64,000 nucleotides of DNA from G965197675 sp965197675 (GTDB lineage Bacteria > Chloroflexota > Dehalococcoidia > Plut-88900), in assembly GCA_965197675.1 (NCBI GenBank), contig OZ240221.1:62001-126000 (forward strand). Reading direction: 5' to 3'. This document shows, piece after piece, positions 1 through 9,744 of this stretch. Numbering within the stretch: the stretch's first letter is position 1; every line of letters starts with the position of its first letter. The notes beneath the pieces were generated by a model. The model made no database searches, was not told the origin of the DNA, and saw only the letters and a list, made by a program, of their open reading frames with translations. The position numbers were made by a program, and so were the translations under genes.

Positions 1-8
1 ACTTAAAT

Positions 9-1664
9 ATGGGTAAACCGGATTTAAAAGTGATTCCTCTGGGCGGACTGGGAGAGATAGGCAAGAACATGATGCTCCTCCAGTATGGAAATGACATTAT
101 GGTCATCGACGCTGGGGTGATGTTCCCAGGCGAACAGCTCCCCGGTGTAGATTTCATTATCCCAGATATCTCTCATCTGCTGGAGAATAGGAACAAGGTC
201 AGGGGCATAGTTATAACTCACGGTCATGAGGACCACATCGGCGCTCTGCCCTACGTGCTGCGACAGCTCAACGTCCCCGTATACGCCCCAAGGCTGGCAG
301 AGGGCTTGATATCCCTCAAACTCAAGGAGCATAGGGACCTAAAAGAAACCGAGATTCGCCTAGTTGAACCTGGTGAACAGATACGTCTTGGCGCATTTAA
401 CGTCAAGATGTTTCGAGTCTGCCACAGCATCCCAGACGCCATGGGCTTGGCCATCTCTACGCCCATCGGGACAGTTGTGCACTCCGGTGACTTTAAGTTC
501 GACCACACGCCTATTGACGGACGTCCCTCCGACTTCGCAACGTTGGCTGAACTGGGCTCGAAGGGCGTCCTGTTGTTACTCTCGGATTCCACCTACTCAG
601 AACTGCCTGGATACACCCCTTCAGAGAGGGATATAGACGACAGCTTAGATAGAATCATCGGCAAGGCAAAAGGCCGAGTCATAGTGGCTACCTTTGCATC
701 ATTGATAGCCAGGGTGCAACAGATAGTAGATATAGCCCTGAAACACAATCGAAAGGTATGTGTCGAGGGGCGGAGCATGGTGGAATCGGTGAAGATGGCC
801 TCAAAGCTGGGATATCTGAATATTCCTGAGGGTACCCTCATCAATCTGGAGCAACTGCGGACACTGCCCCATGAGAAGGTGGTTATCATCATCACCGGTA
901 CTCAAGGAGAGCCTTCCTCGGCCCTGGCTAGGATGGCGAATAAGGAGCACAAACACCTGGAGGTAATCTCTAGCGACACGGTAATTATGTCGGCGACGCC
1001 AATCCCGGGTAATCACCTTCTCATCAACAACATAATCGATAACCTCTTCCGACAAGGCGCCAACGTTCTCTACGACAAGATAGAGAAGGTGCACGTACAC
1101 GGTCATGCCAGCCAAGAAGAGTTGAAGATGATGATAAACCTCACCAAGCCTCAGTACTTTGTACCGGTTCATGGCGAGTATAGACATCTGGTACTTCACG
1201 CTGAGCTTGCTCACTCTGTAGGGATACCCAAAGACAACACTTTCGTTATGGAGAATGGGGAAGTATTAGAGCTAGGTCCGGATCGTGGACGCATCCTTAG
1301 TCGGATACCCGCGGCCCCCGTGTTCGTCGATGGTCATGAGTCCTGGGACATGAATAGCGTGGTGATGGAGGATAGGAGGGCTCTTGCTAAAAATGGAGTA
1401 GTGGTGGTGGCCCTTGCCGTGGACAAGAGCACAGGCCGGCTTGCGACATTACCCAACATAGTTACACACGGTTTTATAGGCACTGAGGATGTGACTGATA
1501 TGGTGGAAGCCAGCAGAGAAGTATTGAGCAAGGCCTTCATCGGGAATGCCCTTAACGGCAGCTCTAGGGAGCTGAGTAATACTGTAAAAGACCTGTTGAA
1601 CAAGTTTTACGCACGAGAAACCAAACGTCGACCCTTGATTCTTCCAGTTACCTTGGAGGTGTAG
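9..1664 (+). CDS. rnj: Ribonuclease J (metallo-beta-lactamase/beta-CASP RNase)
   Basis: Ribonuclease J combines 5'-3' exonuclease and endonuclease activity and works in mRNA turnover and rRNA maturation in the cytoplasm. The 551-residue length is typical. The metallo-beta-lactamase signature THGHEDHIG lies near residues 70-77 and supplies the two-metal site. Further conserved parts are HSGDFKFD near 160, the beta-CASP segment with TGTQGEPSSALARM near 300, and VHGHASQEEL near 365 followed by VPVHGEY. The C-terminal ~100 residues match the RNase J tail. The start lies only 8 bases into the window, so the upstream context is unseen. It is followed 26 bases later by ftsK on the same strand, suggesting cotranscription. 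Confidence 0.96.
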   Translation: MGKPDLKVIPLGGLGEIGKNMMLLQYGNDIMVIDAGVMFPGEQLPGVDFIIPDISHLLENRNKVRGIVITHGHEDHIGALPYVLRQLNVPVYAPRLAEGLISLKLKEHRDLKETEIRLVEPGEQIRLGAFNVKMFRVCHSIPDAMGLAISTPIGTVVHSGDFKFDHTPIDGRPSDFATLAELGSKGVLLLLSDSTYSELPGYTPSERDIDDSLDRIIGKAKGRVIVATFASLIARVQQIVDIALKHNRKVCVEGRSMVESVKMASKLGYLNIPEGTLINLEQLRTLPHEKVVIIITGTQGEPSSALARMANKEHKHLEVISSDTVIMSATPIPGNHLLINNIIDNLFRQGANVLYDKIEKVHVHGHASQEELKMMINLTKPQYFVPVHGEYRHLVLHAELAHSVGIPKDNTFVMENGEVLELGPDRGRILSRIPAAPVFVDGHESWDMNSVVMEDRRALAKNGVVVVALAVDKSTGRLATLPNIVTHGFIGTEDVTDMVEASREVLSKAFIGNALNGSSRELSNTVKDLLNKFYARETKRRPLILPVTLEV

Positions 1665-1690
1665 TAAATCTTTAGCAAGGAGAAGTAGAT

Positions 1691-4066
1691 ATGGAACGCA
1701 CGAGAGGTAAACTGACTAGAGACCTCGATGCCAGACATTTCACCAGGGGTCCCACTGCCTGGGATGAAAGCATCCTTGGTTTCATAGCAACCAACCCCCG
1801 CATTCGATGGGCCATCTCAGGCCTGATCTTCCTAGCAATTGTGGTCCCAGTCATCGTTATTTTTTGGGACAAACTTCTCGAGACCTTCGGAATGGCCATG
1901 GGGCCCGTTACTGCGATAGTGATCGTTGCCATTGCGGTCGCTTATAAATACCCCCGTAGTCTTGTGTTCAAAGCCAACCGATGGCTATCAGTGGCAGCCT
2001 TCGTCGCCCTGCTTTTTGGCACCATGGCTTACTTCAGGGTCGGAGATGGCATCGTGGCAGAGGCGACTCTGGGCGGCGACGTGGGGATGGCTATCATCGG
2101 AGACCACAACGCTCTGGGCGTGATGCGACTCATCGGCATCGGTCTGGCTATGATTGCCCTCTTCGCACCAGCTTTTTCGTGGCAGGTGGCTAGAGCAATC
2201 TCGTTGCTCCTGATGGCTGGTGCAGTTGGTTTTGGTAATCGTCTGTATGCGGGTTATCTGAAGCTGAGTGATCTGCGGGAGGCACGCAGGGCTAGAGACT
2301 TCATTCGTGGACTGGGTAATGCTCAGTACTCCTTTAATAGAGGAGAAAGAACCATCCCCTACCCAACCTCACAAAGCTGCATTTCGAGCGAAGAAGCCCT
2401 TGGGCCCAATATAGGCGTTATGGAGAGGCCCGACTCTCTTCAAGAAGAGCCAGAGGTGGAGGAACCTGAGACCGCTCGCATACCACCTCCCACAGAGGAA
2501 CCTAAGATCACTCCCACACCACCCCCCACACGAGATACAGGCTCAGGATGGCAGATTCCCTCGATAGACCTGCTAGATACCTTTGAAGAGGTCGAGCAGA
2601 CCCCAGCAGAAAACGAGAAACGCGCCGCTGCCATAGAGGAAGCGCTAGCTAGTCATGGTATAGAAGTCAAAGTGGACCAGATAAACTCAGGTCCTACGGT
2701 CACCCAGTTCGGGGTGTCGCCGGGATGGTCGCACAAATACAAGGAGGTCAAGGAGCGGGATAGAGAGGGCAAGATAAGACTGGACGAGGATGGCAAACCA
2801 ATAGTTAGCCTTCAAGAGGTGTCTCGCAAGCGGGTGAAGGTAGACCAGATAGCGACCCTGGATAAAGACCTCGCACTGGCTCTGGCAGCCCCCAGCATCC
2901 GAATTGAAGCTCCTGTGCCTGGTAAGTCTCTGGTGGGTATAGAGGTGCCCAACTCCTCGATGGGCGTTGCGAGTCTGAGAGAGGTTATAGAAAGCCAAAG
3001 TTTCCAGAAGTTGGAAGAGAAGACCTCGCTGGCTTTGGCTTTGGGCAAAGGCAGCGCAGGCGAGGTAGCTGTTGCTTCGCTCGATAAGATGCCCCACTTG
3101 TTGATAGCAGGGGCTACAGGCAGCGGTAAGAGCGTATTCATAACGTCGCTCATCTCCTGTTTACTTATGCACAACACTCCCGATGACGTCCGGTTAGTAC
3201 TGATAGATCCTAAGCGCGTAGAGTTGACCTTCTTCGCTGCCATACCACATCTAGTCACTCCCGTGATCGTGGACATGGATAAAGTTTTGAATGTGTTGAA
3301 GTGGCTCACTCAAGAGTTGGATCGCCGTTACAAGCTTTTGGCCTCACTTTCTGCAAGGGACATCAACTCCTATAACGGTAAGGCCGCCCCTGGAGAGCGG
3401 TTGCCATACCTGGTAGTTGTTGTGGATGAGCTAGCTGACCTGATGAATGTGGTACAGTTCGACGTAGAGCAGTCTATACAACGGCTGGCTCAGTTGGGTA
3501 GAGCCTCTGGTATTCATCTGGTGCTAGCCACTCAGAGACCTTCGGTCAATGTGATCACGGGCGTGATCAAGGCCAATTTCCCCACTAGGATTAGCTTCGC
3601 CGTCACCTCTAACACGGATTCTCGAGTGATATTGGATACGGTTGGGGCGGAGAAGCTGTTGGGCAGAGGAGACATGCTGTACCTGCCATCGGATGCATCG
3701 AAACCAAAGCGGTTGCAAGGTGTCTTCCTATCGGAGCAAGAGGTTGAGAGGATAGTCTACTTCTGGAGTGAGCAAAAAGCTCGTCTCGACCCCGTTTTGC
3801 CCCTAGGTGAGATCGTTGATTCCACCACAACTGAAGAGGAGGAACGCGATGACGATCCTCTCCTGAGAAAGGCTAGAGAGATGGCTATGAGCCACAACAG
3901 CCTGTCTACTTCCCTTCTTCAAAGGCGCTTGGGAATCGGTTATCCCAGGGCCGCACGATTGATGGATCAGTTGGAAGATGAAGGTGTAGTTGGCGCTGGC
4001 GAGCCTGGTAAGTCTAGACCGGTGCTCATGAGTGAGTCGCCACAAGAAGAGGAGGAGAATGGTTAG
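1691..4066 (+). CDS. ftsK: DNA translocase FtsK/SpoIIIE
   Basis: This hexameric dsDNA pump clears chromosome ends from the division septum. The N-terminal ~190 residues hold several hydrophobic membrane segments (about residues 36-60, 65-82, 90-110, 145-185). A Pro/Glu-rich linker covers ~240-290. The motor follows, with Walker A GATGSGKS near residues 474-481, Walker B VVVVDELADL near 575, and the ATQRPSVNVITG motif. The C-terminal ~65 residues form the winged-helix gamma domain that reads polar chromosomal motifs (SLLQRRLGIGYPRAARLMDQ). At 791 residues the length is normal. The start is supported by AAGGAG about 8 bases upstream. Its stop overlaps the next start by 8 bases, so it is probably translationally coupled to accDA. 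Confidence 0.95.
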   Translation: MERTRGKLTRDLDARHFTRGPTAWDESILGFIATNPRIRWAISGLIFLAIVVPVIVIFWDKLLETFGMAMGPVTAIVIVAIAVAYKYPRSLVFKANRWLSVAAFVALLFGTMAYFRVGDGIVAEATLGGDVGMAIIGDHNALGVMRLIGIGLAMIALFAPAFSWQVARAISLLLMAGAVGFGNRLYAGYLKLSDLREARRARDFIRGLGNAQYSFNRGERTIPYPTSQSCISSEEALGPNIGVMERPDSLQEEPEVEEPETARIPPPTEEPKITPTPPPTRDTGSGWQIPSIDLLDTFEEVEQTPAENEKRAAAIEEALASHGIEVKVDQINSGPTVTQFGVSPGWSHKYKEVKERDREGKIRLDEDGKPIVSLQEVSRKRVKVDQIATLDKDLALALAAPSIRIEAPVPGKSLVGIEVPNSSMGVASLREVIESQSFQKLEEKTSLALALGKGSAGEVAVASLDKMPHLLIAGATGSGKSVFITSLISCLLMHNTPDDVRLVLIDPKRVELTFFAAIPHLVTPVIVDMDKVLNVLKWLTQELDRRYKLLASLSARDINSYNGKAAPGERLPYLVVVVDELADLMNVVQFDVEQSIQRLAQLGRASGIHLVLATQRPSVNVITGVIKANFPTRISFAVTSNTDSRVILDTVGAEKLLGRGDMLYLPSDASKPKRLQGVFLSEQEVERIVYFWSEQKARLDPVLPLGEIVDSTTTEEEERDDDPLLRKAREMAMSHNSLSTSLLQRRLGIGYPRAARLMDQLEDEGVVGAGEPGKSRPVLMSESPQEEEENG

Positions 4067-5915
4067 GAAAGGGGGGAATAGGAGTCTCGCTGACCTGCTA
4101 AGCTCTTTTATCCGCAGAAGCCCCGAAGATAAGGAAAAGGGGGAGTCCGAGGTAAGGCGGTGCCTGTCCTGCGAGACCGACCTGTCCAATTCTGGGGCAT
4201 ATCAGCGCTTCCGGACATGCCACAACTGCGGATTCCAGTTCAACATTCCGGCCAGAGAACGAATAGCAATCCTGGCTGATGCGGGAAGCTTCAAAGAGGT
4301 AAACCGCTCCCTTATCTCACTGGACCCCTTGTCCTTCTCGGGAGGAGCTTCTTACAGGAAGAAGCTGTTCGAGGCCCAACGAATGACTGGTCTTACCGAG
4401 GCAGTAGTGACGGGAACCTGCGAAATCAAGGGGTCTCCCACCGTAATAGTGGTTCTGGACTTTGGGTTTCTTGGAGGCAGTATGGGTTGTGTGGTTGGTG
4501 AAAAGGTCACACTTGCCTTCGAGTTGGCCAAAAAGAAGAAGCTGCCACTGGTAGCCGTGATTACCAGCGGTGGAGCCCGAATACAGGAGGGAGTGCTGTC
4601 CCTCATGCAGATGGCCAAGACTACCGCAGCCGCCAAACGTCTTCAAGAGGCTGGCCTCCCCTTCATCTCGATATTGGCCAATCCCACTACAGGGCAGGTC
4701 TACTCCAGCTTCGCCAACATGGCTGACATAATTCTGGCCGAACCCAAGTCCATAATAGGGTTCGCTCCTTTAAGGACGGTGGAGGAAGCCTCATCTGCCC
4801 CGTTGCCAAAGAGTGCCCACACAGCTGAATCCCACCTGGAGCACGGTATGATAGACATGATAGTGGGGCGAGAGCGGCATGCGGATCTGCTGTCTATTAT
4901 GCTAGACATGCTATCTGCAGAGTACAAGCTGGCCATGCGCAAGAAGGGCAAGCAAATTTCCGCAACACGAGGTGGTTCGGAGTCGGCGTGGGATCGAGTG
5001 AAACTAGCCCGTCATCAAGACCGGCCCACATCCCTCGATTACATCGGGCGCATAATATCCAGCTTCATCGAGCTGCATGGTGATCGAGTCCAGGGAGACG
5101 ATGGAGCCCTAGTCGTAGGTCTAGGCTATCTCGGTGGACAAGCTGTCGTGGTGGTAGGTCAAGAAAGGGGGCATGGCGAGGACACTGCTTGGAGGAACGA
5201 GGGTCGCACCAGCCCCGAAGGGTTTCGCAAGGCTCAGAGAGCAATACAGATGGCCTCCCGGTTTAAGCTTCCCCTCATATCCTTCGTGGATACTCCAGGA
5301 GCTTTACCTTCCCTGGAGTCGGAAGAGCGAGGCTTGGGCCACACTATCGCATCCACGATGGCCCTTCTTTCAGACCTGCAAACACCCGTCCTGTCTATAA
5401 TAATAGGGGAGGGCGGCAGCGAAGGAGCCCTGGCGTTGGGGGTAGCGGACCGCATCTCGATGCTGGAAAACGCCATCTACTCGCCTATCTCGCCTGAAGG
5501 AGCGGCCGCATTGCTCTATCGAGACGTCACCAAGGCACAAGAGGTGACGTCTTCCTTGAAGCTTACCGCCCATGACTGCAAGCAGCTGGGAATCATAGAC
5601 GTGGTCGTTCCCGAACCTGCTGCCGGCGCTCATCAGTACCCTGATGAGGCGGCCAATCAGGTACAAAGACTGCTGGTGCGGGAGCTTTTGGATGTCCAGA
5701 ACATCCCCATCAAAAAGCTTCTCAAAGCCAGGTACAACAAGTACCGAAGAATGGGCGAGTACAACTCTCACTTCCGCGCTGCTATGATAAAAGAGGTGAA
5801 CTACTTGCAAGGTCAGGTTACTAGGGGAGTGAAGAGTATCAGGGACAGGTTGCCTGGTAGAAGCAAGGATGCCGAAGAGGCTGTGACAGAGGACTTTCTC
5901 GCTCCTCAGAACTAG
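4059..5915 (+). CDS. accDA: Fused acetyl-CoA carboxylase carboxyltransferase, beta-alpha (AccD-AccA)
   Basis: This protein should transfer the carboxyl group from carboxybiotin to acetyl-CoA, giving malonyl-CoA for fatty-acid synthesis. One 618-residue chain carries the beta subunit first and the alpha subunit second. A four-cysteine zinc ribbon (CLSC...CHNC) lies around residues 35-60. A first crotonase-like carboxyltransferase fold (SGGARIQEGVLSLMQMAK) is followed, after a linker at about residues 290-310, by the AccA part, with HGDR near 345 and DTPGA near 410. An ATG 27 bases upstream is in frame, but the ATG at 4059 has GGAGGAG directly upstream, so I prefer 4059. It overlaps the end of ftsK by 8 bases and abuts the convergent mrp gene with no spacer. 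Confidence 0.92.
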   Translation: MVRKGGNRSLADLLSSFIRRSPEDKEKGESEVRRCLSCETDLSNSGAYQRFRTCHNCGFQFNIPARERIAILADAGSFKEVNRSLISLDPLSFSGGASYRKKLFEAQRMTGLTEAVVTGTCEIKGSPTVIVVLDFGFLGGSMGCVVGEKVTLAFELAKKKKLPLVAVITSGGARIQEGVLSLMQMAKTTAAAKRLQEAGLPFISILANPTTGQVYSSFANMADIILAEPKSIIGFAPLRTVEEASSAPLPKSAHTAESHLEHGMIDMIVGRERHADLLSIMLDMLSAEYKLAMRKKGKQISATRGGSESAWDRVKLARHQDRPTSLDYIGRIISSFIELHGDRVQGDDGALVVGLGYLGGQAVVVVGQERGHGEDTAWRNEGRTSPEGFRKAQRAIQMASRFKLPLISFVDTPGALPSLESEERGLGHTIASTMALLSDLQTPVLSIIIGEGGSEGALALGVADRISMLENAIYSPISPEGAAALLYRDVTKAQEVTSSLKLTAHDCKQLGIIDVVVPEPAAGAHQYPDEAANQVQRLLVRELLDVQNIPIKKLLKARYNKYRRMGEYNSHFRAAMIKEVNYLQGQVTRGVKSIRDRLPGRSKDAEEAVTEDFLAPQN

Positions 5916-6779
5916 CTAGCCGGCACCAGGCTGGCTGCTGACCTCCGATTTGGCCCCATCCAGGTTTGCCAGAGCCTGGGACAACACCTTCTCGAACTCT
6001 TGTCGTATAGGTTCTTCTCGCAAGACCACCGGCGACGACAGATCCGCATACGCCTTGTCCAGCTCCAATCTGCCAAGAAACTTGATATTCAACCTCTTCG
6101 CTATAGTCTCACCGGCACCGAAGCCAAAGATATCCCCAGACATGTTCTCAACTACGCCAAGGATATTGACATTCATTTTGCGAATCATGTTTATCGAGCG
6201 GATGGCATCGATGGCGGAGAGGTCTTGAGGCGTGGTTACCACGATGAAGCCGTCCAGCTTCAGCACCTGCATTATGGTCAGCGGAGCATCAGAAGTGCCG
6301 GGCGGCAGATCGACTATCAGGTAATCCAGTTCACCCCACTCGGTAAGCTCCAAGAACTGATTGAGGGCGTTATGGATCATGGGGCCTCGCCAGATGATGG
6401 CCTCCTCCGCGTTCTTCTGGAAGAAGCCCATGGACATGACCTTCACACCATACTTCTCGGGTGGGACGATTTGGTTTTCGCTCATCGATGGGCCGACGTG
6501 CAGGTGGAGAGTCTGAATCACGTTGGGACAATCGATGTCTGCATCCATCAAACCTACTTGATGGCCTTGATTTGCCAGGATTACGGCTAAGTTGGCTGCG
6601 ATAGTGGTCTTTCCTACCCCACCCTTCCCACTATAGACGGCAATCTTGTTCTTTATCTTAGACAGGTGGTCCGCTACCTTGCGCTTTTGATCCCAATTGC
6701 GTTTCATGGCCTCGATGCGGGCCTTGTCCTGCTCGGACATGTTCTTCTTGCCGACTATAGGCTTAAGAGGTTCAGGCAT
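5916..6779 (-). CDS. mrp: Mrp/NBP35-family Fe-S cluster carrier ATPase
   Basis: A P-loop ATPase thought to carry and deliver iron-sulfur clusters to apoproteins in the cytoplasm. The deviant Walker A YSGKGGVGKTT lies near residues 49-59, with the MinD/Mrp motifs DADIDCPN and DLPPGTSD further on. The 287-residue length fits. The N-terminal ~40 residues are basic and lack the MIP18 domain that many Mrp proteins carry. That domain is encoded as a separate gene just upstream (6851-7156), which fits a split arrangement of the same function. The gene is convergent with accDA; the two stop codons abut. Confidence 0.9.
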   Translation of the reverse strand: MPEPLKPIVGKKNMSEQDKARIEAMKRNWDQKRKVADHLSKIKNKIAVYSGKGGVGKTTIAANLAVILANQGHQVGLMDADIDCPNVIQTLHLHVGPSMSENQIVPPEKYGVKVMSMGFFQKNAEEAIIWRGPMIHNALNQFLELTEWGELDYLIVDLPPGTSDAPLTIMQVLKLDGFIVVTTPQDLSAIDAIRSINMIRKMNVNILGVVENMSGDIFGFGAGETIAKRLNIKFLGRLELDKAYADLSSPVVLREEPIRQEFEKVLSQALANLDGAKSEVSSQPGAG

Positions 6780-6850
6780 GGCTATCTAATTCCTCGATAA
6801 GGATTTGGGAGAAGTATTACCAGGAGCGACAATCGGGTTAAGGGTGGAGC

Positions 6851-7156
6851 TTATTCCCAGCCCAGAGCCCTCTTACCCTCTTCTGTGATTTTCTCAGGAG
6901 TCCAGGGTGGGTCCCAGACGATGTCCACGTAAGCGTTCTGTACCTCGGGAATCTGTTCGATGGCATCGGTACAGGTGCTACCTATGGTTCCGGACATGGG
7001 ACAGCCCTGGGCTGTGAGAGTCATAGTGAGGTTGACGTTATCATCCTCTATCTTCACATCATAGATTAACCCCAGGTCCACGATATTAATCATGGGTATC
7101 TCTGGGTCATAGATGTCACTGAGGGCCCCTATAACTTGTTCTTCGGTAATGGTCAC
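6851..7156 (-). CDS. MIP18/DUF59-family metal-sulfur cluster assembly factor
   Basis: This 101-residue MIP18-family protein is likely involved in Fe-S cluster assembly together with the Mrp ATPase downstream. The family pattern is clear: DPEIPMINIVDLGLIYDV in the first half, then LTAQGCPMSG with the conserved cysteine, and WDPPWTPEKI near the C-terminus. A longer reading with an ATG at 7216 is open. I chose GTG at 7156 because AGGAGG stands six bases upstream and the family fold begins directly after it. It runs in the same direction as mrp with a 71-base gap, so cotranscription is plausible. Confidence 0.88.
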   Translation of the reverse strand: MTITEEQVIGALSDIYDPEIPMINIVDLGLIYDVKIEDDNVNLTMTLTAQGCPMSGTIGSTCTDAIEQIPEVQNAYVDIVWDPPWTPEKITEEGKRALGWE

Positions 7157-7249
7157 GAGTTTCCTCCTGTTCATTAGATGACAGTTCATTATAACGCAAG
7201 TGGGCAGCCAGACCAAATTACGGAGAGTAGAGCACGTCCTTCGCTGGGA

Positions 7250-7552
7250 TCATGCCTCGAAGGCTTGAGAGTTGGCAACGTAGAATCTGGTGCCTTGGAT
7301 AGGCCCAGCCAAGCAAGCCTTTACAGCGGATGAAACGGGATCCCAAGCCTCATCTCCCTGGCGGTTCATGGCATCCTCGTTCTCGAACTGTACGGTGGCT
7401 ATGAAAGTGTTAGGCTCTGTGACCGCCTCGCAGATATCGTAGCTGATCACGCCCTCGAGCCCTCGGCTGGCGTGGACCAGATCGGTAACTGCGGAAAGGA
7501 ATTCCTGGCGTTTATTTGGATTAGAAACCAATTTAGCGCGAACGACAAGCAT
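7250..7552 (-). CDS. Antibiotic biosynthesis monooxygenase (ABM)-type small protein
   Basis: A 100-residue dimeric ferredoxin-like alpha/beta protein of the ABM superfamily. Such proteins act as cofactor-free monooxygenases, heme-degrading enzymes or quinol-modifying enzymes, and the substrate cannot be told here. Visible hallmarks are the N-terminal strand LVVRAKLVSNP, the helix with RQEFLSAVTDL, the glycine turn SRGLEGVISYDICEA and the strand TFIATVQFENEDAM. GGAGGAG stands 4-5 bases before the ATG. It lies between uvrB and the MIP18-type gene, all on the minus strand with short gaps. No catalytic residue could be assigned. Confidence 0.75.
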   Translation of the reverse strand: MLVVRAKLVSNPNKRQEFLSAVTDLVHASRGLEGVISYDICEAVTEPNTFIATVQFENEDAMNRQGDEAWDPVSSAVKACLAGPIQGTRFYVANSQAFEA

Positions 7553-7609
7553 GCATCTCCTCCGTTGGTGATGGGATAGGACAGTGTAGCGAAATCAGAA
7601 GATGATTGT

Positions 7610-9673
7610 CTACTTCCGGGGGCGTTGGAGTCGCCTGCCCTTGACGCTGCGGGTACGAACGCCCTCTTCAATCTTGGCATCCTCGTCGAGAGCCAGGACT
7701 TTCCGCAGGTCTATGACCTGGTCTCTAAAGGCGGCGGCCTTCTCGAACTCCAGGTTCTGGGCCGCCGCCTTCATGCGACGTTCCAAGTCACTTACCAGCC
7801 TCATAAGCTCACCCCTGGGCGCTTCCTTGTTGATGGTGTAGGTTGCTCGCTCATCAGCGATAGCCTTAACCCTGTCGGTGATGTCCTTGATCTCTTTCTT
7901 AATACCTTGCGGAGTGATGTTGTTTTCCCTGTTGAAGACAACCTGTATCTCTCGGCGGCGATAGGTCTCATCAATGGCCCGACGCATGGAATCGGTGACT
8001 TCGTCGGCGTACATGATGGAGTGGCCCTCGATGTGACGAGCGGCTCTCCCTGTGGTTTGAATTAGAGAGCCGGCCGACCTGAGGTAGCCCTCCTTATCCG
8101 CATCCAGGATGGCAACGAGGCTAACTTCGGGGAGGTCCAGACCTTCTCGAAGCAGGTTGATGCCTACAACTACGTCGTACACCCCCAACCTGAGGTCTCT
8201 CAGTATCTCGCTGCGCCCAAATGTATCGATCTCCGAGTGGAGATAATGAGTCTTAACCCCCATCTCTCTCAGATAGTCGGCGAGTTCCTCTGCCATCCTC
8301 TTGGTCAAAGTTGTCACCAGTGTCCGCTCTCCCCTCTCCACGCGAGTCTTGATCTGATAGACAAGGTCATCTATCTGTCCCTCTGTGGGTTTGACCTCGA
8401 TGGTGGGATCGATCAAGCCGGTGGGTCGAATCACCTGCTCGACTACCTGTTGACTGTGCTCAAACTCGTAAGGTCCCGGAGTGGCGGAGACGCCGATCAT
8501 TTGATTAATGTGCCGTTCGAACTCTCTGAAGTTCAAGGGCCTGTTGTCCAGCGCGGAAGGCAGTCTGAAGCCGTAGTCCACCAGGGTTTGTTTCCTGGAC
8601 ACATCGCCGTGGTACATGCCCCTGACCTGGGGTATGGTCATGTGAGATTCGTCTATGAACATCAGGAAGTCGTCTGGGAAGTAGTCTAGAAGAGTCCATG
8701 GGGTGCTGCCTGGAGCACGTCTTGCCAAAGGCCGAGAGTAGTTCTCGATTCCAGCGCAATATCCCGCCTCACTAAGCATCTCAAGATCGTAGTTGGTGCG
8801 TTGCTCCAAGCGAGCCGCCTCTAACGCCTTATCCTGAGCCTCGAGCTCTCTGGTCCTCTCCTCCAACTCGACTTTGATATCAGAAATAGCCTCCGTGAGC
8901 TTATCCTGGGAGGTGACGAAGTGCTTGGCCGGATATATGTCCACCATCTCTCGCTGTCCAAGAAGCTCTCCAGTTAAGGGGTCCAGCTCGACGACCTTCT
9001 CTATCTCATCGCCCCAGAACTCGACGCGCACCGCTATATCCTCGTAGGCCGGCTGAATCTCCAGAGTATCGCCGCGGATGCGAAAACGACCTCGAGTGAA
9101 GTCCATATCATTGCGCTCGTATTGCATGTCCACCAGGTGACGTACCAGCTTGTCTCGATTGCGTTTCTCCCCTTTTCGCACACTTACCACGAAGGAATGA
9201 TACTCAGCGGGATCTCCCAAACCATAGATACAGGACACAGACGCTACTATGAGCACGTCCCGGCGGCTGAGAAGAGAGCGAGTTGCAGCGTGGCGGAGCT
9301 TGTCTATCTGCTCGTTTACGTCTGCGTCTTTGTCGATGTAGAGATCAGTACGAGGGATGTAGGCCTCGGGCTGGTAGTAGTCATAGTAGCTGACGAAATA
9401 TTCCACGGCGTTGTCGGGAAAATACTCCTTGAACTCAGTGGAAAGCTGAGCGGCAAGGGTCTTGTTAGGAGCTATGACTAGTGTAGGGCACTGTATCCGC
9501 TCCACAACGTTGGCCATGGTGAAGGTCTTACCACTCCCAGTTACCCCCAGTAAGGTCTGATACTTGAACCCCGAATCCAGGCCAGCTACCAGTTTATCCA
9601 CGGCCTGGGACTGGTCGCCCATCATCTTGAGGTCGGAGACGATCTTGAATTTGTTCTCTACCGCGGTGACCAT
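7610..9673 (-). CDS. uvrB: Excinuclease ABC subunit UvrB
   Basis: UvrB is the damage-verifying helicase-like subunit of nucleotide excision repair. At 687 residues it is full length. Walker A GVTGSGKT is at residues 43-50. The beta-hairpin that clamps DNA (YYDYYQPEAYIPRTDLYI) lies near 95. The DESH helicase motif appears as FIDESHMTIPQ, followed by SATPGPYE, TTLTKRMAEELADYL and motif VI TTGRAARH. A C-terminal UVR coiled-coil motif that contacts UvrC is present (LVSDLERRMKAAAQNLEFE). No uvrA or uvrC is nearby. Confidence 0.97.
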   Translation of the reverse strand: MVTAVENKFKIVSDLKMMGDQSQAVDKLVAGLDSGFKYQTLLGVTGSGKTFTMANVVERIQCPTLVIAPNKTLAAQLSTEFKEYFPDNAVEYFVSYYDYYQPEAYIPRTDLYIDKDADVNEQIDKLRHAATRSLLSRRDVLIVASVSCIYGLGDPAEYHSFVVSVRKGEKRNRDKLVRHLVDMQYERNDMDFTRGRFRIRGDTLEIQPAYEDIAVRVEFWGDEIEKVVELDPLTGELLGQREMVDIYPAKHFVTSQDKLTEAISDIKVELEERTRELEAQDKALEAARLEQRTNYDLEMLSEAGYCAGIENYSRPLARRAPGSTPWTLLDYFPDDFLMFIDESHMTIPQVRGMYHGDVSRKQTLVDYGFRLPSALDNRPLNFREFERHINQMIGVSATPGPYEFEHSQQVVEQVIRPTGLIDPTIEVKPTEGQIDDLVYQIKTRVERGERTLVTTLTKRMAEELADYLREMGVKTHYLHSEIDTFGRSEILRDLRLGVYDVVVGINLLREGLDLPEVSLVAILDADKEGYLRSAGSLIQTTGRAARHIEGHSIMYADEVTDSMRRAIDETYRRREIQVVFNRENNITPQGIKKEIKDITDRVKAIADERATYTINKEAPRGELMRLVSDLERRMKAAAQNLEFEKAAAFRDQVIDLRKVLALDEDAKIEEGVRTRSVKGRRLQRPRK

Positions 9674-9744
9674 GATTTCTTCGCGTTCAGTTTAACTGGT
9701 TTCCCAATGCTCATCAAACGAAATGCGAAGTAGATTAGATTCAG

